A DNA stretch of 35,163 bases. Source: Gemmatimonas sp. (lineage in GTDB: Bacteria; Gemmatimonadota; Gemmatimonadetes; Gemmatimonadales; Gemmatimonadaceae). Both the position numbers and the translations under genes were made by a program. The DNA is taken from assembly GCA_013822425.1 (NCBI GenBank), contig PNKL01000024.1, positions 1 to 35,163 of the forward strand, written 5' to 3'. Numbering within the stretch: the first letter of the stretch is position 1; every line of letters starts with the position of its first letter. Of this stretch, positions 8,237 through 16,832 are shown one piece after another. Below the pieces are notes generated by a model. The model was not told the origin of the DNA, did not search any database, and worked only from the letters and a program-made list of their open reading frames with translations.

Positions 8237-8357
8237 ACTGCCTTGCCACGGATTGCGCGGAGGGGGCGGATGCACACGGATACTGCTTCAGGGGGTTCTC
8301 CCAATAGCTGTATCCGTGTGCATCCGCCAACTTCCGTGAAATCCGTGGCAAGGTAGT
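8237..8357. repeat. Long imperfect inverted repeat, MITE/REP-like
   Basis: The arms 8237-8282 and 8311-8357 are near-perfect reverse complements at both their outer part (ACTxCCTTGCCACGGATT) and inner part (GGCGGATGCACACGGATA), with a divergent middle and a 28-base loop. The transcript would form a hairpin of about 45 bp. It encodes nothing and lies between two same-direction genes. It could be a non-autonomous miniature element, a REP-type repeat, or a processing/termination structure. Confidence 0.7.
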
Positions 8358-8433
8358 TCGCACTTCTCCTCTCTCATGCTTCGCGGCGTCATGGCGAACC
8401 AGTGTGCGGTGGCAACAGCACCTGCGAACCCGG

Positions 8434-8446
8434 TAGATTCTCGCAC
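8434..8446 (+). promoter_or_regulatory. TAGATT -10-like box directly before squalene synthase start
   Basis: TAGATT (8434-8439) ends 7 bases before the ATG at 8447, placing the expected transcription start on the A of the ATG. No Shine-Dalgarno is present. An almost identical GGTAGATTCnCGCA string precedes the deacetylase gene at 15293. Confidence 0.5.
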
Positions 8447-9502
8447 ATGCCCACCGCCGACTCTCCCGCGCGCGTCCGCGAAGCCGAGCGTTTCGGCCGA
8501 GAGATTCTGCCGGCGGTGTCGCGCACGTTTGCGTTGTCGGTCCAGCTGCTGCACGGCGAGTTAGGCCGCTCCGTGCTCTGCGCCTACCTGCTGTGCCGCA
8601 TCGCCGACACCATCGAGGATGACGGGCATGCCGCTCCCGAGGTCAAGGCGCGGCTACTCGGCGAGTTTGCCCAGTGCCTCAACGACTCGGCCACCGCCGA
8701 GGCATTCCCCGCGCGCGCAGCCAGCATTCAGGGCGATGCGGCGCACGTGACGCTGCTGCGCCGCACCGATCTCGTGTGCGTCCTGTTCCGGTCGTTGCCG
8801 CCGCGATCGCAGGAACGCGTGGGGCACTGGGTGCGCGAGATGGCGCGGGGCATGGCCGAATTCACCCTGCGGCATCCCGGCGGGCTCCGCATCCAGACGG
8901 TGGAGGAGTATCGCGAATACTGTTACTACGTGGCCGGCACGGTGGGGTGCATGCTCACCGAACTCTGGCGTGAGGATGGCCAGGTGCCCCCGGCGCGTTA
9001 CGACGCGCTGTGGGCGCGCTGCACGAACTTCGGCGAGGCGCTGCAGACGGTGAACATCCTCAAGGACATCGCCACGGACGCGGAGCGGGAGAACGCGATC
9101 TATGTCCCCGAGCGCACGCTGCAGGCGCATGGCGGTTCGCACGCGTCGTTGCTGGACCCGTTGCGCCTCGCGCAGAACCGCGCCGCCGTCGGCGAGTTCA
9201 TCACGCTGGCCTGGACCGACCTCGACCAGGCCTTCGAGTACCTGCTGCTGCTGCCCCGCCGCGCGGTGTCCATTCGCGCCTTCTGCGTACTGCCGCTGCT
9301 CTACGCGTATGCCACGCTGCGCGAGCTCACACGCACGGACGCCATGCTGCGGCCGGGTGGCACGGTGAAGATCTCGCGTGACGAGGTGAAGTCACTGATG
9401 GTCGCGGGACTGGCCGCCCTCTGCAGCAATGCGCTGCTGCGCCGCCTCGTCGCCTCGGTGCGGGAGCGTCCGTTTGCGCCGCTGGCCAGGCTGGCGGGCT
9501 GA
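8447..9502 (+). CDS. Squalene/phytoene synthase family (eukaryote-like squalene synthase)
   Basis: This 351-aa head-to-head prenyltransferase condenses two prenyl diphosphates (FPP to squalene or GGPP to phytoene). The opening VSRTFALSVQLL, first Asp motif DTIEDD (54-59), the YCYYVAGTVG segment and second Asp-rich site NILKDIATDAE are all present. The DTIEDD form and YxxYVAGxVG are typical of the ERG9/FDFT1-like squalene synthase branch, so squalene is favoured over phytoene. The ATG at 8447 is chosen over the upstream GTG 8402 because the family domain begins soon after it and a TAGATT box lies 7 bases upstream. The next gene starts 4 bases after the stop, suggesting an operon. Confidence 0.85.
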   Translation: MPTADSPARVREAERFGREILPAVSRTFALSVQLLHGELGRSVLCAYLLCRIADTIEDDGHAAPEVKARLLGEFAQCLNDSATAEAFPARAASIQGDAAHVTLLRRTDLVCVLFRSLPPRSQERVGHWVREMARGMAEFTLRHPGGLRIQTVEEYREYCYYVAGTVGCMLTELWREDGQVPPARYDALWARCTNFGEALQTVNILKDIATDAERENAIYVPERTLQAHGGSHASLLDPLRLAQNRAAVGEFITLAWTDLDQAFEYLLLLPRRAVSIRAFCVLPLLYAYATLRELTRTDAMLRPGGTVKISRDEVKSLMVAGLAALCSNALLRRLVASVRERPFAPLARLAG

Positions 9503-9506
9503 TCGC

Positions 9507-11159
9507 ATGACGACCACCACGGCATGGGATGACAGCGCGCTGCGTGCGCCTGACGGCTTCCGGGGCATCTTTCGAACGGATGATCACGTGCGCGCGATGT
9601 ACAGCGAGAGCGCGGGAATCGCACAGATCGTGCCGGATGCCGTCGCCGTTCCCGCCGACGCCGACGATGTGGTAACGCTCGTGCGATGGGCCGCCACGCT
9701 GGGCGTGCCGATCGTGCCGCGCGGATCCGCTACGTCCATGGCCAACGGCGCGCTTGGGCGCGGTGTGGCGCTCGACCTCTCCCGGCTCGACTGGATCGGT
9801 GCGGTCGATGCGAAGGGCGCGTTGGTGACGTGCGGCCCGGGCGCGCTACGCGACACGGTGGATACGGCGGCCCGCGGGCACGGGCTGCGCGTCGCGGTGG
9901 ATCCGTCCTCGGGCGCGTTTTGCACGATTGGCGGCATGGTTGCGACGAACGCCGCCGGCGCACGGAGCGTGAAACTGGGCGCGATGCGCCCCTGGGTGCG
10001 CGGCCTCGACTGCGTCTTCGCCGACGGATCGCGCGCCTGGGTGCGCCGCGGCGAACCGCGACCCAGAGTCGAGGCGTTGCGCACATTTCACCATGACGTC
10101 GCGCGCGACGTGCGTGACCGCGGTGCGTCGCTTGCCCGCCCCGGCGTCCGCAAGGAATCGAGCGGGTACGCGCTCGCCGACTACGCACGCAGCGGAGACG
10201 TGGTGGACCTGCTCGTCGGGAGCGAGGGCACGCTCGCCATCTTCGTGGGCATCGAACTCGCGCTGGCGCCGGTTCCGGCGGCGCGCACCGCACTGCTGGC
10301 ATCGTTCCGCTCGCTCGAGGAAGCCGTACAGGCCGCGGGCCACGCCACGGCGCTCGGCGCGAGTGCGGTGGAACTGCTCGACCGCACCTTCCTCGACGTG
10401 GTGCGCGCCGAGGCGTCGGCGCTGTCCATTCCGGCCGGCGCGGATGCGGTGCTCTTGATCGAGGCGGAAGGGGAGACACCAGCCGATGCCGACACGCTCA
10501 CCCTTCGGCTGGCCGACACCTGCCGGCAGGCGCGGGCTTCGCACGTGGTGTCGGCACCGGACGAACAGACGGCGGCTCGCATCTGGCGCATCCGGCACGC
10601 GGCGAGCCCCATCCTCAACGCGCTCGACCCGAACCTCGCGTCCATGCAGCTCATCGAGGATGGTGCCGTGCCGCCGGAGCGCTTTCCCGACTACGTGCGG
10701 GGCGTGCGCGCCGCGCTCGAGCGGCATGGGGTGCGGGGCGTGATCTTCGGCCATGCGGGCGATGCCCACGCCCACGTGAATGCGATGGTGGACGTTCGGG
10801 ACCCGGTCTGGCGCGCGCGGGCGCGCGCGCTGATGGATGACGTGACCGGGCTCGTGGCGCTTCTCGGCGGCACGCTCGCCGCCGAGCACGGTGACGGCCG
10901 GCTGCGCACGCCGCTGATGTTCCGCGTGTGGGACGCACGGGCCATGGCGCTGTTCGCGCGCGTCAAGCAGGCCTTCGATCCCGTTGGCGTCCTGAATCCG
11001 GGCGTGAAGGTCCCGCGGGCGGACGATGACCCGCTGGCATCGGTGAAATACGACCCGGCGTTGCCGCCCCTGCCGGCGGAGGCGCGCGCGGCGCTCGACA
11101 GAATTGTCCGCGAGCGAGACTGGGCGGCGTTTCGACTGGGCCAACTTCCCCACGCGTAG
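9507..11159 (+). CDS. FAD-binding oxidoreductase, GlcD / D-lactate dehydrogenase type
   Basis: This 550-aa flavoprotein is of the VAO/PCMH type. The FAD-binding half has IVPDAVAVPADADDVVTLVR, the PRGSATSMANGALG loop (71-84) and IGGMVATNAAGARS. The C-terminal substrate half ends with EHGDGRLRTP and FDPVGVLNPGVKV, typical of 2-hydroxyacid dehydrogenases (glycolate, D-lactate, D-2-hydroxyglutarate). The closest architecture is the N-terminal half of YdiJ-like enzymes, but the Fe-S/CCG domain is missing and no such subunit gene is adjacent, so the electron acceptor is unclear. It follows the squalene synthase gene by 4 bases, although a metabolic link is not obvious. Confidence 0.85.
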   Translation: MTTTTAWDDSALRAPDGFRGIFRTDDHVRAMYSESAGIAQIVPDAVAVPADADDVVTLVRWAATLGVPIVPRGSATSMANGALGRGVALDLSRLDWIGAVDAKGALVTCGPGALRDTVDTAARGHGLRVAVDPSSGAFCTIGGMVATNAAGARSVKLGAMRPWVRGLDCVFADGSRAWVRRGEPRPRVEALRTFHHDVARDVRDRGASLARPGVRKESSGYALADYARSGDVVDLLVGSEGTLAIFVGIELALAPVPAARTALLASFRSLEEAVQAAGHATALGASAVELLDRTFLDVVRAEASALSIPAGADAVLLIEAEGETPADADTLTLRLADTCRQARASHVVSAPDEQTAARIWRIRHAASPILNALDPNLASMQLIEDGAVPPERFPDYVRGVRAALERHGVRGVIFGHAGDAHAHVNAMVDVRDPVWRARARALMDDVTGLVALLGGTLAAEHGDGRLRTPLMFRVWDARAMALFARVKQAFDPVGVLNPGVKVPRADDDPLASVKYDPALPPLPAEARAALDRIVRERDWAAFRLGQLPHA

Positions 11160-11230
11160 GCGTCCGACCCTCACGCGCGGGCACCACCCGCAATAAATTC
11201 CCCGACTGCCACCCCCTCACCACGCCTCCG

Positions 11231-11986
11231 ATGCCGCAGCTCTACACCGAGCCCAGGGTCACCGTCCTCGCCCGCCCCGTCTTTACCGAGCCCGCGCACC
11301 TGCCGGTGCAGTGGCAGGGCGAGAGCACGGACGGCGAGCGGCTCGCGGAATTTGCCGGCCGGCTCTGCTACATGAGCCAGAAGAACCCGGCCGGCCGGCC
11401 GACGCGCGATTACCTGGAGAACATCAAGAAGCAGGGGCACGGCTCGGTGCTCGAGCACGCGAATTACTCGCTGCTGCTCGAGGGCATCAGCCGGTCGCTG
11501 ACGCACGAACTGGTGCGCCACCGCGCCGGCTTCGCCTATTCCCAGCTGAGTCAGCGCTACGTGGATGAAAGCGATGCCGCATTCGTCGTTCCGCCGGCCA
11601 TCATCGGGGACGATGCGCTCGTGGCGCAGTGGAAGGCGCAGGTGGAAGGTGCACAGTCCACGTACGTGGCGCTCGTCGAGAAGCTCATGGAGCGTTACGC
11701 CTGGGTGGCCGACAAGGTGCACCGCCGCAAGATGGCGCGCGAGGCGGCGCGCGGCGTGCTGCCGAACTCCACGGAAACGAAGATCGTGGTAACCGCCAAT
11801 GCGCGTGCGTGGCGTACGATGCTCGAGTTGCGCACCGGCGAGGGGGCCGAGCAGGAGATCCGCCGGCTCGCCGTGCTGGTGCTGCGCACGCTGCAGGCGG
11901 AAGCGCCGGGGTTCTTTGCGGACTTCGAGGTGTACACGGCCGCCGACCGCGTGGAGTCGGCGCGGATCTCGTACCACAAGGTGTAG
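11231..11986 (+). CDS. thyX: Flavin-dependent thymidylate synthase ThyX
   Basis: This 251-aa enzyme makes dTMP from dUMP using FAD, NADPH and methylene-tetrahydrofolate. The signature is seen at HELVRHRAGFAYSQLSQRYV, beginning around residue 93. The spacing between RHR and the second Ser is eight residues rather than the usual seven, as if one residue were inserted, while the SQLSQRYV part is as in mycobacterial ThyX. The EHANYSLLLEGISR segment and C-terminal PNSTETKIVVTANARAWR, with the substrate-binding NxRxW-type motif, are also typical. It is convergent with the EF-G paralogue gene, and the 3' ends are 28 bases apart. A TAAATT box lies about 30 bases before the ATG. Confidence 0.92.
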   Translation: MPQLYTEPRVTVLARPVFTEPAHLPVQWQGESTDGERLAEFAGRLCYMSQKNPAGRPTRDYLENIKKQGHGSVLEHANYSLLLEGISRSLTHELVRHRAGFAYSQLSQRYVDESDAAFVVPPAIIGDDALVAQWKAQVEGAQSTYVALVEKLMERYAWVADKVHRRKMAREAARGVLPNSTETKIVVTANARAWRTMLELRTGEGAEQEIRRLAVLVLRTLQAEAPGFFADFEVYTAADRVESARISYHKV

Positions 11987-12014
11987 GCCCAACCAGCGTC
12001 CGAATGGAGGTGGG

Positions 12015-14120
12015 CTATTCCTCCGCCTCTTCCTTCTTCTCCTTCTCCGCCTCCGCGATCACCTTGGCCGCGGCTTCGTGCGGCATCAGTTCGTACGTGT
12101 GGAACTTGTGCGTGAAGGTGCCGCGGCCCTGCGTCATGGACTGCAGCTTGGTGGCGTAGAGGTACAGTTCGGCCTGCGGCACGATGGCCTTTACCTTCGT
12201 CCCGAGTCCCTCGAGATTCTCGGACCCGAGAATCTGACCGCGGCGGCCCGAGATGTCGCCCATCACGTCGCCCAGATAGCCGTCTGGCGTCAGGATCTCG
12301 ACCTCGTGCAGCGGCTCGAGCAGCACCGGCCGACACTTGGGCGCGATGTTCTTGAAGGCAAGGATGCCCGCCATCTTGAACGAGGCTTCGTTCGAGTCCA
12401 CCGAGTGCGAGGAACCGTCGAAGCACTCGCAGATGAAGTCCACCACCGGGTAGCCGGCGAGAATGCCGCGCTCGGCCGCTTCCTGGACGCCCTTGTCCAC
12501 CGCCGGAATGTACTGGCGCGGAATCACGCCACCCTTGATGGCGTCCACGTACTGGTAGCCCGAGCCGCGCGGCGCCGGGCGCAGCTTCACCCAGCAGTCG
12601 CCAAACTGGCCGCGGCCGCCGGACTGCTTCTTGTGCCGTCCCTGCCCCTCGGCCGCCGCCGTCAGCGTCTCGCGATAGGCAATGCGCGGCGTCTTGAGTG
12701 CGGCGGAGACATTGAGCAGCCGCTTGAGCTTGGCCATCGCCACTTCGACGTGACGCTCGCCCATGCCGCTGAGAATCGTCTCGTGTGTCTCGGAGTCGTA
12801 GTGCGTTTCAAACGTGGGGTCTTCGTCGTGGATCCGATGCATCCCGACCTGCAGCTTCTCTTCGTCCGCGTGCACGGTGGCGCGCACGGCATAGGTCACC
12901 AGCGGCGGCGGGAACTCGATCTGCGGCATGCGGACCGGATGTTCCCTGGTCGACAGGGTGTCGTTGGTGTGGGTGTTCTTCAACTTGGCCACGCAGCCAA
13001 TGTCGCCGGGAAAGAGCCGCGGCACCTCGATGCGCTCGCGTCCCTGCGGGATCGACAGGTGCATGAGTTTCTCGCTCAGGTCACGCGTGGCATTGTAGAC
13101 TTCCTGCCCGTTGGCCACCGTGCCGCTGAAGGTGCGGAAGTACGTCACCTCGCCCACGTGCGGCTCGGTCATGGTCTTGAAGCAGAGCGCGGTGAACGGC
13201 GCGTCGTCATTGGGATGGATGTCGACCGTCCTGGCCCCTTCGGCACCCTTGAACGCCTTCTGCTCCTCCATCTCGTACGCCGACGGCATGAGCTGGACGA
13301 GAAAGTCGAGCACCGTGCGCACGCCCCATGTGAGCTGGGCCGAGCAACAGAGGAGCGGAAAGAGCTCCTGACGCTTCATGGCCTGCTTCATGGCGGCCAT
13401 CTCTTCGTCGCCCGGGATCTCCTCGCCGCTGAAGAACCGCTCGAGGAGCGCGTCGTCAGTGGCGGCGACCGCCTCGACCATCTCCTGATGGTACTTCTCG
13501 AAGCGGGCTCTTTCGGATTCGGGGATGTCCGTCTCGGTGTACTCGCCCGACTTGGTGCCGGGGGTGAAGATGTGCGCCCGCTTCGTAAAGAGGTTGATGA
13601 TCCCCTTGAAGCCGAGGCCAGCGCCAATCGGGATTTCGACCGGAACGACCTTGGAGGTGAGACGTTCCTTGATGGCCTCGTACGCCGCATCGAAGTTGGC
13701 GTGTTCCTTGTCCATCAGCGTCACGGCAAAGAGCACCGGGTCGCGGCGGGCGATGGCCTCGCGGAACATCCGCTCGGTGCCGACTTCCACTCCGGCTGCG
13801 GCGGCCACGGTGATGAGCGCGCCATCCGCGGCGGTGAGGCCGGCAATCGCGTCGCCCTGAAAGTCGAGGAATCCTGGCGTGTCGATCATGTTGATCTTGG
13901 TGTCACGCCACTCGGCGAATGCACAGCCAATAGCGATGGAAAAACCGCGTTCGACTTCCTCGGGAGAGGTCACCGTCAACGCGGTTCCGTCCTTCACCTG
14001 GCCATGTCGCTTGCTGCTGCCGGACACGAAGGCGAGGGCGTCTACCAGTGTGGTCTTGCCACTCGTCCCGTGTCCCACTACAGCGACATTTCTGATTGCC
14101 TCACTCCGGTACTCTTTCAT
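12015..14120 (-). CDS. Elongation factor G paralogue (EF-G-like GTPase)
   Basis: This 701-aa protein has all five EF-G domains. G1 is GHGTSGKTT (16-24) and G3 is DTPG (80-83). The switch region reads SPEEVERGFSIAIG. G4 reads TLMD (134-137) instead of NKMD, as in divergent EF-G-like paralogues, which may change nucleotide specificity or affinity. Domain IV has GRHKKQSGGRGQFGD, and the C-terminus ends in an acidic/lysine tail. It is a second, EF-G-like class rather than the housekeeping FusA of the str operon, since no rpsL, rpsG or tuf genes are adjacent. GGAGGA lies 6 bases before the ATG. The role may be in translocation, recycling or stress. Confidence 0.88.
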   Translation of the reverse strand: MKEYRSEAIRNVAVVGHGTSGKTTLVDALAFVSGSSKRHGQVKDGTALTVTSPEEVERGFSIAIGCAFAEWRDTKINMIDTPGFLDFQGDAIAGLTAADGALITVAAAAGVEVGTERMFREAIARRDPVLFAVTLMDKEHANFDAAYEAIKERLTSKVVPVEIPIGAGLGFKGIINLFTKRAHIFTPGTKSGEYTETDIPESERARFEKYHQEMVEAVAATDDALLERFFSGEEIPGDEEMAAMKQAMKRQELFPLLCCSAQLTWGVRTVLDFLVQLMPSAYEMEEQKAFKGAEGARTVDIHPNDDAPFTALCFKTMTEPHVGEVTYFRTFSGTVANGQEVYNATRDLSEKLMHLSIPQGRERIEVPRLFPGDIGCVAKLKNTHTNDTLSTREHPVRMPQIEFPPPLVTYAVRATVHADEEKLQVGMHRIHDEDPTFETHYDSETHETILSGMGERHVEVAMAKLKRLLNVSAALKTPRIAYRETLTAAAEGQGRHKKQSGGRGQFGDCWVKLRPAPRGSGYQYVDAIKGGVIPRQYIPAVDKGVQEAAERGILAGYPVVDFICECFDGSSHSVDSNEASFKMAGILAFKNIAPKCRPVLLEPLHEVEILTPDGYLGDVMGDISGRRGQILGSENLEGLGTKVKAIVPQAELYLYATKLQSMTQGRGTFTHKFHTYELMPHEAAAKVIAEAEKEKKEEAEE

Positions 14121-14186
14121 CCAGTCCTCCGCCGGTCATTTCGGCGAGCGTTATAGGTACGGGAGCATCCAATTAGTTCACGCGAA

Positions 14187-14210
14187 CGTCAAGGGTCGGC
14201 GACCCTGACG
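14187..14210. other. Hairpin upstream of EF-G-like gene
   Basis: A 10-bp stem with one bulged A (14187-14197 with 14201-14210) lies about 70 bases upstream of the EF-G-like ATG, next to a TATAAC box on the minus strand. It could be an operator or an insulating terminator. Confidence 0.35.
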
Positions 14211-14237
14211 CGGGTGTAGGGGAAGGAGGAGGGGAGC

Positions 14238-14375
14238 GGAACGAGGAGGGGGTGGAGGCGTAGGAACGAGGGACGAGGTATGGAACGAGGAGGGAGGTCT
14301 CGATCGCGCCAAGGATCGCCCTCCTCGTTCCACCTCTCCTTGTCCCTCGCTAAGCCTCTACCTCCTCCACGTTCC
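14238..14375. repeat. Large imperfect inverted repeat, 57-base arms
   Basis: The arms 14238-14294 and 14319-14375 are imperfect reverse complements separated by 24 bases. Within each arm the same purine-rich words recur (GGAACGAGGAGG at both ends of the left arm, ACGAGGGAC in the middle), so the arms are themselves repetitive. The region 14121-14437 contains no gene apart from this repeat, the hairpin at 14187 and the terminator at 14376. A miniature element or a long RNA hairpin is possible. Confidence 0.7.
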
Positions 14376-14412
14376 GAAAAACGACCACGGGCCCGCGACA
14401 AGCGGGCCCGTG
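14376..14412 (-). terminator. Rho-independent terminator of the 181-aa gene
   Basis: Read leftward, an 11-bp perfect GC-rich stem (14412-14402 with 14396-14386) with a 5-base loop is followed within 3 bases by a run of five T (complement of the A run at 14377-14381). It lies 26 bases after the stop at 14438. Confidence 0.85.
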
Positions 14413-14437
14413 TGAGGCTTGCGTTAACGCAATCGGG

Positions 14438-14983
14438 CTAGTTCTCGTCCGACTCCTGATCGAACGTCAGCCCTTCGGCCTCGCGCAGCACCGCGAGCAC
14501 GGCCTCCGAATTCGCCGCGTGCGTGGCAAAGGCCGGCATGGGCGTGAAGGAGAACGAGACCGCGCGGCGCGTTCCCTCGGGCCACTCGCTCATCAGCAGG
14601 CCGCCGACGAGCCGCCGGATCACCTGGCCGCACTCGCCCAGCAGCGCCTGGGCAGTCTCGGCCAGCACGGCCAGCGGAATCTGCAGGTCGCGGGTCACCA
14701 TCTGCCCCGTCATTTCGTCGCGCCAGGCCGCATCGCCAACCGCCCCGCGCTCCGGCCAGACGCCGACGTGCCGCACCGTGTCCACGCGATCATCGGCCGA
14801 GCGCCGCGATTCGAGCGCCGCGGCCAGCGCGAGCGCCAGCGACTCCGGGCTGGGAATGCCGTAGAGCGTCACCACGTCTCGTGACGGGCGTTCCATCGTC
14901 AGCGGCGAGGGCACGGAACTGACGTGCGCGAGCACGCTCGAGTGTTCGGGCGGCTGCTCCTCCACCATCACGAGAACATCCAT
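14438..14983 (-). CDS. 181-aa protein of unknown function
   Basis: I do not recognise this protein. It starts MDVLVMVEEQPPEH at an ATG preceded by a good GGAGGT ribosome binding site, one of the few clear ones in the window. The middle contains SLALALAAALESRR (helix) and a conserved-looking stretch from VGVWPERGAVGDAAWRDEMTG. The end is acidic (FDQESDEN). No signal peptide, membrane segment or cysteine cluster is present. It is flanked by its own ribosome binding site and terminator, so it is probably a single-gene unit. The frame is open further upstream, but the ribosome binding site decides the start. Confidence 0.7.
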   Translation of the reverse strand: MDVLVMVEEQPPEHSSVLAHVSSVPSPLTMERPSRDVVTLYGIPSPESLALALAAALESRRSADDRVDTVRHVGVWPERGAVGDAAWRDEMTGQMVTRDLQIPLAVLAETAQALLGECGQVIRRLVGGLLMSEWPEGTRRAVSFSFTPMPAFATHAANSEAVLAVLREAEGLTFDQESDEN

Positions 14984-15292
14984 GACACCTCCAGGGGGCG
15001 ATCCCTCATCCTGAACTACCTGCAAGGACCGCGCCGCGTCACGACGGGCCTGTCCCGAACGCGCCACGACCGTCCTCCATTGCGCTCGTCGCCTCTCACG
15101 CCTCCCACACCACGGACCGACCGAATCGCGGCAAGGTCACATGCCGCGATACCGACATGCCCTTCATGCACCGAGGCACACTGCCATGCTCCGCGCACAA
15201 CGCGCGAGTCGGCCGGCACGCGTCGATGACACGGGCGATTGCCTCGTCCGACGCTACAAAACGCATGACGCACACGGGTAGATTCCCGCATC
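14984..15292. other. Divergent intergenic region with perfect 9-bp inverted repeat
   Basis: This is a 309-base gap between divergent genes. It holds the ribosome binding site of the minus-strand gene (14987-14992) and a perfect inverted repeat ATCGCGGCA/TGCCGCGAT (15125-15133 and 15142-15150) with an 8-base spacer. It also holds a TAGATT box (15279-15284) ending 8 bases before the plus-strand ATG. The inverted repeat is placed as an operator for either gene could be. No open frame with convincing coding character was found. Confidence 0.5.
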
Positions 15293-16207
15293 ATGAGCTG
15301 CATTCGTCTTCTCGCGCTGGGGGCGCTGCTCACGGCGTGCCCCGCACTGTCGCAGGCACCAAACCCCAGCCTGCCCTTCAAGATCCCGATCCTCCAGTAT
15401 CACCTCATCGGTGACACGGACAGCCGCTGGAAGCGCTCGCGCGACGGTTTTCGCCGCGACCTGCAGCTCCTGTTCGACCGTGGCTATCGCCCGATTACCG
15501 TCGCGCAGCTCGTGGACCGGCAGTTCGACATCCCGCCGGGTACGTCCCCGGTGGTCATCACCTTCGACGACGCGTCTCCGGGACAGTTCTCGTACATCGA
15601 GCGGAACGGGACACTCGAGATTGACCCGAACAGCGCGGTCGGCATCTGGCTCGACTTCAGCCGCACGCACAAGGACTGGAAACAGCGGGCGACGTTCTGC
15701 CTGCTGCCGGCGGCTGCGGAGGGGCACGCGTTCTTCGGCGACACCGGGGTCGCCGGCCAGAAGTCCGAGTGGCGCTTTCCGAAACTGCGCTTCCTCGTGC
15801 AACAGGGCTTCGAACTGTGCAACCACACGCTGTGGCACGGCCGGCTCGACCGGCGGAGCGACGCGGCGGTGCAGGAGCAGATTGCGCGTGGGGTGCTGGC
15901 GGTAGACTCGGCGGTCGCCGGATATCGCGTACGCACGTTCGCATTGCCCCTGGGCCTGTGGCCGAAGAACCGCGCGCTCGCACAGGCCGGACGCTGGACC
16001 GATCCGAAGGGCGCGCGCACGGTGGCCTATCGCTTCGAGGCAATCCTCGAGGTGACGGGCGCAGTGGCCGGCACGCCGTACGGACCGGGCTTCAATCCGT
16101 TGTCTATCCCCCGCACCCAGGTGATCGGCGACAATCTGGCGAAGCTGCTCGATCAGATCGAGCGGGTGCGCTTCAGGCCGAAGTCGGCGCTCCGCCCGAG
16201 CACGTGA
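15293..16207 (+). CDS. Polysaccharide deacetylase family protein (NodB fold), exported
   Basis: This 304-aa protein begins with a short hydrophobic leader ending LLTAC (Cys16), a possible lipobox, so it is likely a lipoprotein or secreted. The NodB domain follows: PILQYHLIG, TFDDASPG (catalytic base Asp92, metal Asp93) and NHTLWH giving the HxxxH pair His178/His182. These are the metal-binding residues of carbohydrate esterase family 4, which removes N-acetyl groups from chitin-, peptidoglycan- or exopolysaccharide-type glycans. The substrate is not determinable. It is convergent with the helical-repeat gene, with stop codons directly adjacent (16207/16208). Confidence 0.85.
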   Translation: MSCIRLLALGALLTACPALSQAPNPSLPFKIPILQYHLIGDTDSRWKRSRDGFRRDLQLLFDRGYRPITVAQLVDRQFDIPPGTSPVVITFDDASPGQFSYIERNGTLEIDPNSAVGIWLDFSRTHKDWKQRATFCLLPAAAEGHAFFGDTGVAGQKSEWRFPKLRFLVQQGFELCNHTLWHGRLDRRSDAAVQEQIARGVLAVDSAVAGYRVRTFALPLGLWPKNRALAQAGRWTDPKGARTVAYRFEAILEVTGAVAGTPYGPGFNPLSIPRTQVIGDNLAKLLDQIERVRFRPKSALRPST

Positions 16208-16798
16208 TCAGCGGCGGGACCGCAGCGCTTCGATGGCCTGGTCGAGTGCGGCGCGCTGGGCGGGGTGAGGCGCCGTCTTCCGAAGCTGGGAGAACGTGTC
16301 GAGGGCGAGCCTGAGGGCCACCGGATCGTCCTCGGACGAACCGACCGATGCAGCGTTGTCCGCGAGGTTCGCGCGCGCGAGGTCGTCGTCGGGAAAGCGT
16401 GCGGTCACCTGCAACCAGCGCGTCATGCGCGCGCGCGGATCGGTCTCCGTGAGCGCCCACAGATGCCACGCGCCGCGGTGCGACGGGTCGGCGGTGATGG
16501 CGCGTGACGCAAGTTCGCCAACCACTTCAGGGCCGCGTCCGCTCAGCCAATAGGCGTTGGCCAGGCGCACGAGGGCGCGTGCGTGGCCCGGCTCGCGCTC
16601 GACCACGACTTCCATCAGGGGGCCGAGCACTTCGGGCATCGCCGCGTGTGCGTCGGCCGCCTCGAACAGCTCGTCGGTGGGCGACTGGTCGGCCAGCGCG
16701 GCAAGGTCGTCGAGCAGGCGCGGCACGTTCCCGGTTCCCCGATACGCTTCGACAATCGAGGTGAGTCGCGCTAGCGTGAGACCGCGTGGTGTATTCAT
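16208..16798 (-). CDS. Helical (TPR-like) repeat protein
   Basis: This 196-aa all-helical protein has TPR-like units: EREPGHARALVRLANAYWLSG, ITADPSHRGAWHLWALTETD and DDDLARANLADNAASVG. Such proteins are scaffolds for protein-protein contacts. There is no signal peptide. The ATG at 16798 is preferred to a TTG three codons upstream. TAAATT (minus strand, 16806-16811) ends exactly 7 bases before it, so the message may be leaderless. Partner and process are unknown. Confidence 0.7.
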   Translation of the reverse strand: MNTPRGLTLARLTSIVEAYRGTGNVPRLLDDLAALADQSPTDELFEAADAHAAMPEVLGPLMEVVVEREPGHARALVRLANAYWLSGRGPEVVGELASRAITADPSHRGAWHLWALTETDPRARMTRWLQVTARFPDDDLARANLADNAASVGSSEDDPVALRLALDTFSQLRKTAPHPAQRAALDQAIEALRSRR

Positions 16799-16832
16799 TG
16801 TTGCCAATTTATGCGGTTGGCCGGAGTGGTAG

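Noticed and set aside
11799-14156. 785-codon plus-strand frame
   Set aside because: It is antisense to the EF-G-like gene, whose GTPase motifs are unmistakable.
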